DNA from: Comamonadaceae bacterium
GTDB lineage: Bacteria; Pseudomonadota; Gammaproteobacteria; Burkholderiales; Burkholderiaceae_C
Direction of reading: 5' to 3'
Length of the DNA stretch: 32,515 nucleotides
Assembly (NCBI GenBank): GCA_947451285.1
Contig: CANFYL010000010.1
Coordinates: 1 to 32,515, forward strand
Shown here: piece after piece, positions 9,987 to 20,370 of the stretch
Layout of the letters: each line of letters begins with the position of its first letter
Position numbering within the stretch: the first letter of the stretch is position 1
Translations under genes and position numbers: made by a program
The notes under the pieces: model-generated
What the model saw: the letters and a program-made list of their open reading frames with translations, nothing else
Databases searched by the model: none
What the model was told of the DNA's origin: nothing

Positions 9987-10739
9987 GTGATTCTGTACGA
10001 ACATCCCTTCAACGAACGCGTACGCACCTATTTGCGTTTGGAACACTTGTTTCAGCGTTTTGATGAACTGACCACGCGTGACCGTCCAGTGGACAACCAC
10101 TTTGCGCTTGTGACACTATTTGAATTGGTAGAAGCCGGTGGGCGAACCGACCTCAAATCAGACATCCTGAAAGACTTGGAGCGTCACAAACAAATGTTCA
10201 ATGGCCTACGTGGCAATCCTTCTGTGTCAGAAGAGGCGCTCGATCAATTGCTTCAGCAGCTTGACCGATGTTTTGATGCCATGAACAGCGCAGTCGGAAA
10301 GATTGGTCAGAGCGTCACGGACAACGAGTGGTTAGCCTCCTTGCACAATCGCTTGGCAATTCCCGGGGGCACTTGCTGCTTTGACTTGCCTGCCTACCAT
10401 GCGTGGCAGCAGCAAAGCGCTGACCTGCGGCGTACAGATATCGTTCGTTGGGCAGAAGGCTTTCAACCGATGAGTGCATCGGTCAAGCTGTTGCTGACTT
10501 TGATGCGCGACACTGGCAACACCCAAAAAATGATGGCTATTGGCGGACAATTTCAACAGTCACTGGCACAAGGTAAGTTTCAACTCATGCGTGTGGCCAT
10601 TGACCCCGCACTGGGTTTGATTCCTGAAATCAGTGGCAACAGACTGATGATTTGGGTGCGCATGATGCGCCAAGATGGTGATGGTCGTTTGCAAACCAAC
10701 ACCGACGATGTGCCGTTTGAAATGGCTCTGTGCGTTTGA
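9987..10739 (+). CDS. zapD: Cell division protein ZapD (DUF1342)
   Basis: MILYEHPFNERVRTYLRLEHLFQRF N-terminus (GTG start) and conserved pilD-coaE-zapD-yacG synteny. Confidence 0.93.
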   Translation: MILYEHPFNERVRTYLRLEHLFQRFDELTTRDRPVDNHFALVTLFELVEAGGRTDLKSDILKDLERHKQMFNGLRGNPSVSEEALDQLLQQLDRCFDAMNSAVGKIGQSVTDNEWLASLHNRLAIPGGTCCFDLPAYHAWQQQSADLRRTDIVRWAEGFQPMSASVKLLLTLMRDTGNTQKMMAIGGQFQQSLAQGKFQLMRVAIDPALGLIPEISGNRLMIWVRMMRQDGDGRLQTNTDDVPFEMALCV

Positions 10740-10742
10740 TCC

Positions 10743-10940
10743 ATGCACAGCCAAGTGCGTATCGTCCAATGTCCCCAATGTGGTGGTCCTAGCCGCTACG
10801 AAACGGCCAACGTCTACCGTCCTTTTTGTGGCGAACGTTGCCGAAACATTGATCTGGGCGCCTGGGCCAACGAAGAGCACCGCTTGCCCGATCAAACGCC
10901 ACAAGACGATGCGGATTTCGAAAACACACCCCTCCAGTAA
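10743..10940 (+). CDS. yacG: DNA gyrase inhibitor YacG (zinc-binding)
   Basis: 65 aa with CPQCGGPSRYE...YRPFCGERCRNIDLGAWANE: YacG zinc-ribbon signature. Confidence 0.93.
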   Translation: MHSQVRIVQCPQCGGPSRYETANVYRPFCGERCRNIDLGAWANEEHRLPDQTPQDDADFENTPLQ

Positions 10941-10966
10941 GCGCTGGGTGAGTTAACCCTTCTCGA

Positions 10967-11437
10967 TCATGCCTTGTGGGTGGCTCCCACAAACTGGCGC
11001 TCTTGCGCAAACCACGCCAGCACCGGCACCGTGCCCGGCAACACAGGCTCCACTGCCAAGGGCAATTGCTGCCAAGCAAAGCTCTGGGCTTCGCGCATTT
11101 GAAGCTCCCCCGTCCACTGGGTGACTTTGCAAAAATTCAGCTGCACCAAGGCATGCGGGTAGTCAATCACTTCGGTCTGCCATGGCTGGCAGTCGGTGAT
11201 GGTGATGCCGATTTCCTCTTGCAGCTCACGGCGCAAAGCCTCGGCCACCGTTTCACCCGCTTCAAGCTTGCCACCCGGAAACTCCCAATAACCAGCATAG
11301 GCCTTACCGAGCGGACGGGTGGTCATCAAGAACGCATGGTCGTCACGAATCAATACCCCCACCGCAACTTGGACCAAGCCACGATCTTTAGAACGGGGTT
11401 GGTCTGCATCGACCACACGCACATGCGCAGATGTCAC
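10967..11437 (-). CDS. Nudix hydrolase, MutT-like (8-oxo-dGTP diphosphatase)
   Basis: GYWEFPGGKLEAGETVAEALRRELQEEIGI Nudix box; GKAYAGYWEFPGGK typical of MutT. Confidence 0.88.
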   Translation of the reverse strand: MTSAHVRVVDADQPRSKDRGLVQVAVGVLIRDDHAFLMTTRPLGKAYAGYWEFPGGKLEAGETVAEALRRELQEEIGITITDCQPWQTEVIDYPHALVQLNFCKVTQWTGELQMREAQSFAWQQLPLAVEPVLPGTVPVLAWFAQERQFVGATHKA

Positions 11438-11446
11438 GGTGTCGCG

Positions 11447-12334
11447 TCAAGCTTGAGCATGCTTGCCCGCGTAGTCACGGGCAAACTGGTAAGCCACGCG
11501 CCCACTGCGTGAACCACGCTCCAAAGCCCACACCAGAGCTTCTGGTCTGGCGCTTTCTACTTGCGCAGAAGGCACACCAAAAGAAGACAGCCACTGCGCC
11601 ACGATGGTCAAGTATTCGTCTTGGCTGAATGGATAAAAGCTGACCCACAAGCCAAAGCGCTCGGACAGGGAAATTTTTTCTTCCACACCTTCGCCCGGGT
11701 GCACCTCACCATCCTCGGTATGGGTGTAGGTAAGGTTCTCTTTCATGTATTCGGGTAACAAATGGCGGCGATTGCTGGTCGCATAAATCAGCACATTGGG
11801 CGTTGCTGCAGCTACCGAGCCGTCCAAGATGGATTTGAGGGCTTTGTAGCCTGGTTCGCCATCTTCAAAACTCAGATCATCACAAAAAATCATGAACTTC
11901 TCTGGTCGTGTCGACACCACATCAATGATGTCAGGCAAGTCCGTCAAGTCATCCTTGTCCACCTCAATCAATCGCAAGCCACGCGGCGCATACTCGTTCA
12001 AACAGGCTTTGATCAGCGATGACTTGCCTGTTCCACGTGCACCCGTCAAGAGCACGTTGTTCGCCGGCAAACCATTCACAAATTGCTCGGTATTGCGTTG
12101 GATTTTTTCTTTTTGACCATCAATTTCTTGAAGGTCTTTCAAGCCTAAAGAGGCGACATGCCGAACAGGCTCTAAGGTTCCATGACCGCTTCTGCGCTTG
12201 CGGTAGCGATATGCCACGCTGGCCGACCAATCAGGCGCAGTCAAAGGTTGAGGCAGTACGGACTCAATGCGCGCCATCAGGGCTTCGGCGCGTTGCACCA
12301 AACGTTCAAGTGGGTGGTTCGACAAATCGTTCAT
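11447..12334 (-). CDS. ATP-binding protein, DUF815 family AAA-like ATPase
   Basis: Walker A LLTGARGTGKSSLIKA; LIYATSNRRHLLPEYMKEN and DEYLTIVAQWL typical of DUF815. MNDLSNHP start at 12334 avoids overlap with argJ; the ORF track start is 12355. Confidence 0.88.
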   Translation of the reverse strand: MNDLSNHPLERLVQRAEALMARIESVLPQPLTAPDWSASVAYRYRKRRSGHGTLEPVRHVASLGLKDLQEIDGQKEKIQRNTEQFVNGLPANNVLLTGARGTGKSSLIKACLNEYAPRGLRLIEVDKDDLTDLPDIIDVVSTRPEKFMIFCDDLSFEDGEPGYKALKSILDGSVAAATPNVLIYATSNRRHLLPEYMKENLTYTHTEDGEVHPGEGVEEKISLSERFGLWVSFYPFSQDEYLTIVAQWLSSFGVPSAQVESARPEALVWALERGSRSGRVAYQFARDYAGKHAQA

Positions 12335-12335
12335 T

Positions 12336-13577
12336 TCAGCTTCGGTAATCGGCATTGATGGTCACGTACTCGTGGCTCAGGTCACACGTCCAAACGGTGT
12401 CGGTGGCATTGCCACGACCGAGCACCACACGCACGGTGATTTCGGTTTGTTGCATCACGCGTTGACCGTCTTCTTCGCGGTAGCTTGGATGACGGCCACC
12501 TTGGATGGCTACGTGCACATCGTCCAAATACAAGTCAATGCCTGTCTGGTCGAGATCGGCAACACCGGCATAACCGACAGCCGCCAAAATGCGCCCCAAA
12601 TTCGGGTCGCTGGCGTAGAAAGCCGTTTTCACCAAAGGGGAGTGTGCGATCGCATAGGCCACCTGGCGGCATTCAGCGCCATCACGGCCACCTTCGACTT
12701 GAACGGTAATGAATTTGGTTGCGCCTTCGCCATCGCGAACGATAGCTTGTGCAAGTTGACGTGCCACCAGCAACATGGCCTGGAACAAGGCCTGGCCTTC
12801 TGGGCTTTGCAGACTGGTGATCGGCGCATGGAGCGACTTGTTGGTGGCAATCACCACAAACGAATCATTGGTCGAGGTGTCGCCGTCCACCGTCACGCGG
12901 TTGAACGAGCCTTCCGCCAAAGCCAAGGACAACTCTTTCATCAGCTCGGGGGCAACGCATGCGTCCGTCGCCAAAAAGCCCAACATGGTGGCCATGTTGG
13001 GGCGAATCATGCCAGCGCCCTTGCTGATGCCGGTGATGCTGACGGTCTTGCCTGCCAATTGCAACTGGGTGCTGGCTGCTTTGGGCACAGTGTCGGTGGT
13101 CATGATGCCCTCAGCAGCGTCTACCCACTGCTGAGCACTGGAGGCGTGACCTGCGGCCGCAATGGCTGCAGGCAAACCCGCAATGATGCGGTCGTGCGGC
13201 AGTGGCTCCATGATCACACCGGTCGAAAACGGCAACACCTGCTCTTGCGCAATGTCAAGCGCCTTGGCTAGCGCTACGCAAGTGTTACGTGCACGCATCA
13301 ACCCGGGTTCCCCTGTGCCTGCGTTGGCATTGCCGGTGTTGATGAGCATAGCGCGAATACCCTGACCTGAAGCCAAGTGCTCACGACACACTTGCACCGG
13401 CGCTGCACAAAAACGGTTCTGAGTGAATACGCCACTGACCGAAGCGCCTTCGTCGATCAAGACCACGGTCAAGTCTTTGCGATCGGCCTTGCGAATGCCG
13501 GCTTGTGTGACGCCAATGCGCACCCCTGCGATGGAGTGAAGTTGTTCGACCTGTGGGGAAGATAAATGAACAGCCAT
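12336..13577 (-). CDS. argJ: Bifunctional ornithine acetyltransferase / N-acetylglutamate synthase
   Basis: [21 protein letters not shown] autocleavage region; [14 protein letters not shown]-terminal [16 protein letters not shown]. Start set at MAVHLSSPQ. Confidence 0.95.
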   Translation of the reverse strand: MAVHLSSPQVEQLHSIAGVRIGVTQAGIRKADRKDLTVVLIDEGASVSGVFTQNRFCAAPVQVCREHLASGQGIRAMLINTGNANAGTGEPGLMRARNTCVALAKALDIAQEQVLPFSTGVIMEPLPHDRIIAGLPAAIAAAGHASSAQQWVDAAEGIMTTDTVPKAASTQLQLAGKTVSITGISKGAGMIRPNMATMLGFLATDACVAPELMKELSLALAEGSFNRVTVDGDTSTNDSFVVIATNKSLHAPITSLQSPEGQALFQAMLLVARQLAQAIVRDGEGATKFITVQVEGGRDGAECRQVAYAIAHSPLVKTAFYASDPNLGRILAAVGYAGVADLDQTGIDLYLDDVHVAIQGGRHPSYREEDGQRVMQQTEITVRVVLGRGNATDTVWTCDLSHEYVTINADYRS

Positions 13578-13585
13578 AAAACCCC

Positions 13586-16330
13586 TTAGGCCAGACGTCC
13601 GTGACAGTGTTTGTATTTCTTGCCGCTTCCACAAGGACAAGATTCGTTGCGCCCCACCGCAGGGACTTGTGCGGCAATAGTCTGCGTATCTGCCGTGGTT
13701 TCGGCAACACCCGATTCATTGGGTGCCGTGTAAGTGACGTTATGCAGACTCTCAGCACGGTCTTCGAGTTCACTGGCTGCTTGCTCAATTTGCTCGGCCG
13801 ATTCGATCTTAACGGTCATGAGCACGCGGGTGACTTCATTTTTGACAGCATCCAACAACTGACCAAACAACTCAAACGCTTCCCGCTTGTACTCTTGCTT
13901 GGGCTGCTTTTGGGCATAACCACGCAAATGGATGCCTTGACGCAAATAATCTAATGCAGCTAAGTGTTCTCGCCAATGGCTGTCGATGTTTTGCAACAGC
14001 ACAACGCGCATAAAGGGCGTGAATTGATCCAGGCCTACACGGGCTAGCTTCGCTTGAAAAGTGGCGTGGGCGGCCGCAATCACTTGTTCCAAAATGTCTT
14101 CGTCCGTGATAGCCGCAGCTTTTTCAATCTCTTGCACCAGAGGCAATTCAATTTGCCACTCTTGCGCCAAGACTCTCTGCAATGCGGCAATGTCCCACTG
14201 CTCTTCGACTGACTCGTGGGGCACGTATTGACGGACCAAATCAGAAAAGCAACCTTCACGCAAGCCAGCAATTTGAGCTGTCAAGTCAGTCGCATCCAAG
14301 ATGTCATTGCGCTGCTGGTAGATCACGCGACGCTGATCGTTGGACACATCGTCGTACTCGAGCAACTGCTTGCGAATGTCAAAGTTGCGTGCTTCGACTT
14401 TGCGCTGGGCGCTCTCAATGCTGCGTGTGACGATACCCGCTTCAATGGCTTCGCCCTCGGGCATCTTCAAGCGGTCCATGATGGACTTGACGCGTTCACC
14501 CGCAAAGATACGCATCAAAGCGTCGTCCAAGCTCAGGTAAAAGCGCGATGAGCCTGGGTCACCTTGTCGACCTGAACGGCCGCGAAGTTGGTTGTCAATT
14601 CGGCGTGACTCATGGCGTTCTGTGGCGATGATGCGCAGACCACCCAGCGACTTCACCATCTCATGGTCTTTGGTCCATTGGACACGCAAAGCGTCTATTT
14701 TTTGCTGCTTGGTTGTGACGTCAAGACTGACATCCGCCTCCACCTCAGCAATCAGTTTCTCCACATTACCGCCCAACACAATGTCGGTCCCGCGACCTGC
14801 CATGTTGGTGGCTATGGTGATCATTCTGGCCCTGCCAGCTTGTGCCACGATGTCTGCCTCACGTGCATGCTGTTTGGCATTGAGCACTTGGTGAGGCAAC
14901 TTGGCCTGCTCCAACATACCCGCAATCAACTCAGAGTTTTCGATCGACGTTGTACCGACCAGCACAGGTTGACCGCGGTCGTAGCATTCACGGATGTCGT
15001 CAATGGCGGCTTTGTATTTCTCATTGGTGGTCTTGTAGACGCGATCAAGCTGGTCATCGCGACGACTGATTCGATTCGGTGGCACCACCAAGGTTTCAAG
15101 GCCATAAATTTCTTGAAACTCATAGGCTTCTGTGTCTGCCGTGCCCGTCATACCAGCTAGTTTTTGATAGAGTCTGAAATAGTTTTGGAAAGTGATCGAT
15201 GCCAAGGTTTGGTTTTCAGCTTGGATCTGCACGCCCTCTTTGGCCTCTACTGCTTGGTGTAAACCATCGCTCCAACGACGGCCTGACATCAAGCGACCCG
15301 TGAACTCATCGACAATGACGATCTCGCCACCTTGGTTCACATAGTGCTGATCACGGTGGTAGAGATGGTTAGCACGCAAAGCAGCATACAAATGGTGCAT
15401 GAGGCTGATGTTGGTCGGGTCATACAACGATGCACCCTCGGGCAACAAGCCTCGACTTGCCAAAATACGTTCTGCATTTTCATGGCCTTGCTCGGTCATG
15501 AACACTTGGTGCGATTTTTCATCCACCGTGAAGTCACCCGGTGTGATGATGCCCTCTCCCGTGCGTGGGTCCTCTTCGCCAATTTGGCGCGTCAGCATTG
15601 GCACCACTTGATTGATCGCTACATATAACTCTGTATGGTCTTCGGCTTGTCCGCTGATGATCAATGGTGTACGGGCCTCATCGATCAAGATAGAGTCCAC
15701 CTCATCCACGATAGCGAAATTCAAGGCTCGTTGGACCCGGTCAGCCGGTTCGTAGACCATGTTGTCGCGCAAATAGTCAAATCCGAACTCGTTGTTGGTG
15801 CCATAGGTGATATCGGCTCGGTACGCTGCTTGTTTTTCTTCACGCGGCATATTGGGCAGATTGATGCCCACCGACAGGCCAAGGAAGTTGTACAAGCGCG
15901 CCATCCATTGGGCATCGCGGTTGGCCAAGTAATCGTTCACTGTGACCACATGAACACCTTGACCTGTCAGAGCGTTCAAGTAAACAGGCAAAGTTGCCGT
16001 GAGAGTTTTACCCTCGCCAGTGCGCATCTCCGAAATCTTGCCTTGATGCAGGGCAATGCCACCCACAAGTTGCACATCGAAATGGCGCATTTTCATGACA
16101 CGTTTTGACGCTTCACGCACCACAGCATAGGCCTCAGGCAACAGCAACTCCAAAGTCTCACCTTGGCTAGAGCGCTGCTTGAATTCGTTGGTTTTTGCTT
16201 TCAAAGCATCATCGCTGAGTTGCTCCAAGCCAGCCTCTAATGCATTGATCTGCGCGACGGTCTTACGGTACTGCTTGAGCATGCGTTCATTGCGACTACC
16301 GAAAATTTGTGTAAGGAAATTGAATGCCAT
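13586..16330 (-). CDS. secA: Protein translocase ATPase subunit SecA
   Basis: 914 aa; [41 protein letters not shown]-terminal zinc motif [14 protein letters not shown]. Confidence 0.98.
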   Translation of the reverse strand: MAFNFLTQIFGSRNERMLKQYRKTVAQINALEAGLEQLSDDALKAKTNEFKQRSSQGETLELLLPEAYAVVREASKRVMKMRHFDVQLVGGIALHQGKISEMRTGEGKTLTATLPVYLNALTGQGVHVVTVNDYLANRDAQWMARLYNFLGLSVGINLPNMPREEKQAAYRADITYGTNNEFGFDYLRDNMVYEPADRVQRALNFAIVDEVDSILIDEARTPLIISGQAEDHTELYVAINQVVPMLTRQIGEEDPRTGEGIITPGDFTVDEKSHQVFMTEQGHENAERILASRGLLPEGASLYDPTNISLMHHLYAALRANHLYHRDQHYVNQGGEIVIVDEFTGRLMSGRRWSDGLHQAVEAKEGVQIQAENQTLASITFQNYFRLYQKLAGMTGTADTEAYEFQEIYGLETLVVPPNRISRRDDQLDRVYKTTNEKYKAAIDDIRECYDRGQPVLVGTTSIENSELIAGMLEQAKLPHQVLNAKQHAREADIVAQAGRARMITIATNMAGRGTDIVLGGNVEKLIAEVEADVSLDVTTKQQKIDALRVQWTKDHEMVKSLGGLRIIATERHESRRIDNQLRGRSGRQGDPGSSRFYLSLDDALMRIFAGERVKSIMDRLKMPEGEAIEAGIVTRSIESAQRKVEARNFDIRKQLLEYDDVSNDQRRVIYQQRNDILDATDLTAQIAGLREGCFSDLVRQYVPHESVEEQWDIAALQRVLAQEWQIELPLVQEIEKAAAITDEDILEQVIAAAHATFQAKLARVGLDQFTPFMRVVLLQNIDSHWREHLAALDYLRQGIHLRGYAQKQPKQEYKREAFELFGQLLDAVKNEVTRVLMTVKIESAEQIEQAASELEDRAESLHNVTYTAPNESGVAETTADTQTIAAQVPAVGRNESCPCGSGKKYKHCHGRLA

Positions 16331-16443
16331 GCGAGCGCTGAGGCGATCTCTCTTACATCCGAGAAAGAGAGTCGCTTGTTCCTTTGTGAAAGGCAGGATA
16401 GAAGCGCAGAATTTTAACCGTGCGCAGCACTCATAATGAAGTT

Positions 16444-16830
16444 ATGGCGACCAGAGAACCCCCTCATCCTGACACCCTCGTGGCTTATCGCGCTTTAGGT
16501 TACAACGCCGTACCAAAAAGTCGCACTAACTTGCGAGGGAAAGCGCAAACCTTAGAACAAGTGGTCAATACAGCCCCAGACTTAGCCCAACTCTCTGCCA
16601 TCGCACGTGACCATCAAAATAGATTGCGCGCGATTCGCCCCTTGCTGCCAGTATCTTTACGCAACATGGTGCAGTCGGGCTCGGTTGAGGGTGATGCTTG
16701 GTGCCTTCTAGTACCCAACAGCTCTATTGCTGCGAAGCTTCGCCAAACGCTGCCAGCCCTTTGCGCACACTTGCGAACCAAAGGTTGGAATGTCAACACC
16801 ATCCGGGTGAAAGTTAAATCACCGGCCTGA
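16444..16830 (+). CDS. DUF721 family protein (DciA-like)
   Basis: LRAIRPLLPVSLRNMVQSGSVEGDAWCLLVPNSSIAAKLRQTLPALCAHLRTKGWNVNTIRVKV matches DUF721 character; divergent from secA. Start MATREPP chosen (ORF track 16420). Confidence 0.75.
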   Translation: MATREPPHPDTLVAYRALGYNAVPKSRTNLRGKAQTLEQVVNTAPDLAQLSAIARDHQNRLRAIRPLLPVSLRNMVQSGSVEGDAWCLLVPNSSIAAKLRQTLPALCAHLRTKGWNVNTIRVKVKSPA

Positions 16831-16837
16831 ATATGAA

Positions 16838-16868
16838 AAAGCCCGCTGCACAGAGTACAACGGGCTTT
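16838..16868. terminator. Bidirectional terminator between the DUF721 gene and tRNA-Thr
   Basis: AAAGCCCG...CGGGCTTT inverted repeat; minus strand reads ...CGGGCTTTTTC, giving the better U-tract for tRNA-Thr. Confidence 0.65.
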
Positions 16869-16872
16869 AAGG

Positions 16873-16948
16873 TGGTGCCGATTATCGGATTCGAACTGAT
16901 GACCTACCGCTTACAAGGCGGGTGCTCTACCAACTGAGCTAAATCGGC
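16873..16948 (-). tRNA. tRNA-Thr (anticodon TGT)
   Basis: Minus strand GCCGATT...AATCGGC-ACCA; anticodon loop CTTGTAA; T-arm TTCGAATCC. Confidence 0.95.
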
Positions 16949-16980
16949 ATGTGATTTATTTTAGCGTGCTAGAGATGAAT

Positions 16981-17460
16981 TTATTTCACACGGGTCAAAG
17001 TGGGACGCCCAGTCGGAGGGACGGGTGGCTGAGTCTCAGCAGCTGCATGATCAGAAGTAGCCGTTGATTCCACAGCGGTCAAGGCCCCGAGACGCAACGA
17101 CGAGGCCCCGCTGCCCTGTCCATCCATAGCCTGTCGCACGGGCATGGGAAACGCCATTCCTTGGCCATTTTCACGTGCATAAATGGCTAACACGCGGCTC
17201 ACAGGCACGATGATTTCACGTGCAACACCAGCAAAACGGGCCTTAAATTCAATGTACTCATTGCCCAAGGTCATGCTGCTGGTAGCGTCATAACTGACGT
17301 TCAACACAATCTCGCCGTTCTTCACATACTCCATGGGAACTTGCACCGTCTCGTCAACCAACACGGCGACATAAGGCGTGTAGCCATTGTCAGTGCACCA
17401 CTCATGCAAAGCACGCAGCAGATAGGGGCGCGTCGAAGAGGCGTCGGGCGTGTTCAACAT
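16981..17460 (-). CDS. sspB: ClpXP protease specificity-enhancing factor SspB
   Basis: RPYLLRALHEWCTDNGYTPYVAVLVDETVQVPMEYVKNGEIVLNVS; adjacent to sspA. Confidence 0.92.
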   Translation of the reverse strand: MLNTPDASSTRPYLLRALHEWCTDNGYTPYVAVLVDETVQVPMEYVKNGEIVLNVSYDATSSMTLGNEYIEFKARFAGVAREIIVPVSRVLAIYARENGQGMAFPMPVRQAMDGQGSGASSLRLGALTAVESTATSDHAAAETQPPVPPTGRPTLTRVK

Positions 17461-17465
17461 GACAG

Positions 17466-18077
17466 TTACTTGCGCATTACTTTTTCAGACGGGGTCAATG
17501 CCTCAATATAAGCAGGGCGCGAGAAGATTCGTTCAGCATATTTCAGCAATGGCGCAGCATTCTTAGACAATTCGATGCCATAGTGATCCAAACGCCACAG
17601 CAACGGCGCAATGGCCACATCAAGCATGGAAAAGTTATCGCCTAACATGAACTTGTTTTTTAAGAACACAGGTGCCAATTGGGTCAAACGGTCACGGATA
17701 TGCGAACGCGCTTTTTCCAGGGCCTTGTCATTGGCCTTGGCCACACGAGACTCCAAGGTCGTGACATGGGTGAACAATTCTTTCTCGAAGTTCAACAAAA
17801 ATAGACGCACGCGTGCGCGATCCACCGGGTCGCCGGGCATCAACTGGGGATGCGGAAAGCGTTCATCGATGTATTCATTGATGATGTTGGATTCATACAA
17901 GATGAGATCACGCTCAACCAAGATAGGCACCTGCCCGTAGGGATTCATCACATTGATGTCTTCGGGTTTGTTGTAGAGATCTACATCACGGATTTCAAAG
18001 TCCATGCCTTTTTCAAACAAGACGAACCTGCAACGATGAGAAAAGGGACACGTGGTTCCCGAATAAAGCACCATCAT
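17466..18077 (-). CDS. sspA: Stringent starvation protein A (glutathione S-transferase fold)
   Basis: MVLYSGTTCPFSHRCRFVLFEKGMDFEIRDVDLYNKPEDINVMNPYGQVPILVERDLILYESNIINEYIDERFPHP. Confidence 0.94.
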   Translation of the reverse strand: MMVLYSGTTCPFSHRCRFVLFEKGMDFEIRDVDLYNKPEDINVMNPYGQVPILVERDLILYESNIINEYIDERFPHPQLMPGDPVDRARVRLFLLNFEKELFTHVTTLESRVAKANDKALEKARSHIRDRLTQLAPVFLKNKFMLGDNFSMLDVAIAPLLWRLDHYGIELSKNAAPLLKYAERIFSRPAYIEALTPSEKVMRK

Positions 18078-18103
18078 GATGGGGAGCTCCTAAAAATCAA
18101 AAA

Positions 18104-18127
18104 GAGTGACAAGCAAACCTGTCACTC
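18104..18127 (-). terminator. Rho-independent terminator downstream of petC
   Basis: Perfect 8-bp inverted repeat GAGTGACA-N8-TGTCACTC; minus strand followed by TTTTTGATTTTT. Confidence 0.75.
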
Positions 18128-18135
18128 CGTGAGGT

Positions 18136-18160
18136 GATGACTGGCACTAAGCCAGTCATC
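18136..18160 (-). repeat. Perfect 10-bp inverted repeat (hairpin) in the petC 3' UTR
   Basis: GATGACTGGC-ACTAA-GCCAGTCATC, directly after the petC stop and before the U-tract terminator. Confidence 0.8.
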
Positions 18161-18169
18161 GTCGTTGGA

Positions 18170-18928
18170 TTACTTGATATCTTTCCAAAAGGAAGCATTC
18201 AAGCGCCAAGCAATGACCATGAATCCAAGCAAAAACAGCAGCACCCAAACACCAATGCGAACACGGGTGTTTTGAGCAGGCTCGGCCATCCATTGCAAAT
18301 AACCCACCAAGTCACCCATGGCTTCGTCATATTGCAAAGGTGTCATGGTGCCAGGCGTGACTTGTTCCCAACCCTTGAAAACTTGCACAGCATGGCCGTG
18401 TTCTTCACGCTCTTCGTAGATAGGGCGACGCACGCCTTGCATTTCCCACAGGACATGGGGCATACCCACATTGGGGAACACCAAGTTGTTCCACCCTGTG
18501 GCTTTGGTTTCATCACGGTAGAAAGTACGCATGTAGGTGTAGAGGTAGTCCGCACCCGAACCGCCACTGCCTGCGCGTGAGCGAGCAATCACCGTCAAGT
18601 CAGGAGGGTTCCCACCAAACCACTCTTTGGCTTGCTTTGGATCAATGTTGGCCTTCATGGTTTCACCAACTTTTTCTGTGGTGAACAACAGGTTGTCTTT
18701 GATTTGTTGCTCGGTCAGGCCAATGTCTGTCAAGCGGTTGTAGCGCATGAACGCTGCTGAATGGCAGTTCAAGCAATGGTTAACAAACAACTTGGCACCG
18801 TTTTGCAAGGCTGCCAAATCATTGGTCTTATTGGGTGCTTTGTCCCAAGCGATGGTATCGCCACCAGAAGCCTGCGCACCGGCAACCACGCCGAGAACCA
18901 GAGCCAAGCTGAGAATAATTTTTTTCAT
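18170..18928 (-). CDS. petC: Cytochrome c1 of the bc1 complex
   Basis: Signal peptide, heme motif CLNCHSAAFMRYNR, C-terminal TM VWVLLFLLGFMVIAWRL; follows cytochrome b. Confidence 0.95.
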   Translation of the reverse strand: MKKIILSLALVLGVVAGAQASGGDTIAWDKAPNKTNDLAALQNGAKLFVNHCLNCHSAAFMRYNRLTDIGLTEQQIKDNLLFTTEKVGETMKANIDPKQAKEWFGGNPPDLTVIARSRAGSGGSGADYLYTYMRTFYRDETKATGWNNLVFPNVGMPHVLWEMQGVRRPIYEEREEHGHAVQVFKGWEQVTPGTMTPLQYDEAMGDLVGYLQWMAEPAQNTRVRIGVWVLLFLLGFMVIAWRLNASFWKDIK

Positions 18929-18949
18929 GGTGAATGTGCTCCGTGAATC

Positions 18950-20359
18950 TCAGTGAGGGGCAAAGGTCACGCGGTCAGGAACCGGTTTGGTCTGGCCCAA
19001 GCGACTCCACCATGGCATCAAGAAGAAGAAACCGAAGTAGAACAGGGTACCCACTTGGGACACACGTTCGCCAATAGGTGACGGAGGTTGCACACCCAAG
19101 TAAGCCAGCACCACAAAGTTGACCACAAAGATGCCGTAGAGGTATTTGTGCCAATCAGGGCGGTAACGGATCGACTTGACACCACAGTTATCCAACCATG
19201 GCAGGAAGAACAAGATGACAACAGCGCCACCCATGACCACCACGCCCCAGAACTTGGCGTCGATAGACAACATCATCAACACCAGAGCTAATGCACCACC
19301 TAGCACCACTGCTTTAAAAAAGCCCGACAGCTTGGTACGAGTCACCCCCAAGAAAGCGCCAGCCAAAACGCACGCAATCAAGGCGTACATCATTTCGCTG
19401 GTGATGGCACGCAGCATGGAATAGAAAGGTGTGAAGTACCAAACAGGCGCAATGTGCAGCGGGGTCTTCAACGGATCAGCAGGGATGAAGTTGTTGTATT
19501 CGAGGAAGTAACCACCGAATTCAGGCGCGAAGAAGATGATCGCGCTGAACACCAACAAGAAACCGCTCACACCCAAGATGTCATGCACCGTGTAATAGGG
19601 ATGGAAGGGGATGCCGTCCAGTGGATGACCGTGGGCATCTTTGGGTGCATTCGGGCCTTTGATTTCTACACCATCGGGATTGTTTGAACCAACTTCGTGC
19701 AGTGCAATGATGTGAGCGACCACAAGGCCCAGAAGAACCAGGGGCACAGCAATCACATGGAAGCTGAAGAAACGGTTCAAAGTGGCATCGCTCACCACAT
19801 AGTCACCGCGAATCAGCAATGCAAGGTCTGGGCCCACAAAAGGCACAGCAGCAAACAAGTTCACAATCACTTGGGCGCCCCAGTAGGACATTTGGCCCCA
19901 TGGCAGCAAGTAACCCATGAACGCTTCAGCCATCAGGCACAAAAAGATCGCACAGCCAAACACCCACACCAACTCACGGGGCTTGCGGTAAGAACCGTAA
20001 ATCAGGCCACGGAACATGTGCATGTAGACCACGATGAAGAACGCCGAAGCACCCGTGGAGTGCATATAGCGAATTAACCAGCCCCAAGGCACATCACGCA
20101 TGATGTATTCGACCGAGGCAAAAGCCAAACTGGCGTCTGGCTTGTAGTGCATGACCAAGAAAATTCCAGTCACGATCTGGATCACCAGCACCAACAGCGC
20201 CAATGAACCAAAGAAGTACCAGAAGTTGAAGTTCTTCGGTGCGTAGTACTCAGAGAGGTGCTCTTTGTAAAGCTTGGACGCCGGGAAGCGGTTGTCCACC
20301 CAGTTGAGTAATTTTTCGCCAGCGCTGGCGTTAGGAGAGATTTCTTTGAATTCAGCCAT
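18950..20359 (-). CDS. petB: Cytochrome b of the bc1 complex
   Basis: 469 aa; NFWYFFGSLALLVLVIQIVTGIFLVMHYKPD, LPWGQMSYWGAQVIVNL, multiple TM segments. Confidence 0.96.
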   Translation of the reverse strand: MAEFKEISPNASAGEKLLNWVDNRFPASKLYKEHLSEYYAPKNFNFWYFFGSLALLVLVIQIVTGIFLVMHYKPDASLAFASVEYIMRDVPWGWLIRYMHSTGASAFFIVVYMHMFRGLIYGSYRKPRELVWVFGCAIFLCLMAEAFMGYLLPWGQMSYWGAQVIVNLFAAVPFVGPDLALLIRGDYVVSDATLNRFFSFHVIAVPLVLLGLVVAHIIALHEVGSNNPDGVEIKGPNAPKDAHGHPLDGIPFHPYYTVHDILGVSGFLLVFSAIIFFAPEFGGYFLEYNNFIPADPLKTPLHIAPVWYFTPFYSMLRAITSEMMYALIACVLAGAFLGVTRTKLSGFFKAVVLGGALALVLMMLSIDAKFWGVVVMGGAVVILFFLPWLDNCGVKSIRYRPDWHKYLYGIFVVNFVVLAYLGVQPPSPIGERVSQVGTLFYFGFFFLMPWWSRLGQTKPVPDRVTFAPH

Positions 20360-20370
20360 GGTGTGTCCTA

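Noticed and set aside
12267-13271. 334-aa plus-strand ORF antisense to argJ
   Set aside because: Same reason: mirror frame of a confidently assigned gene, with no domain signature.
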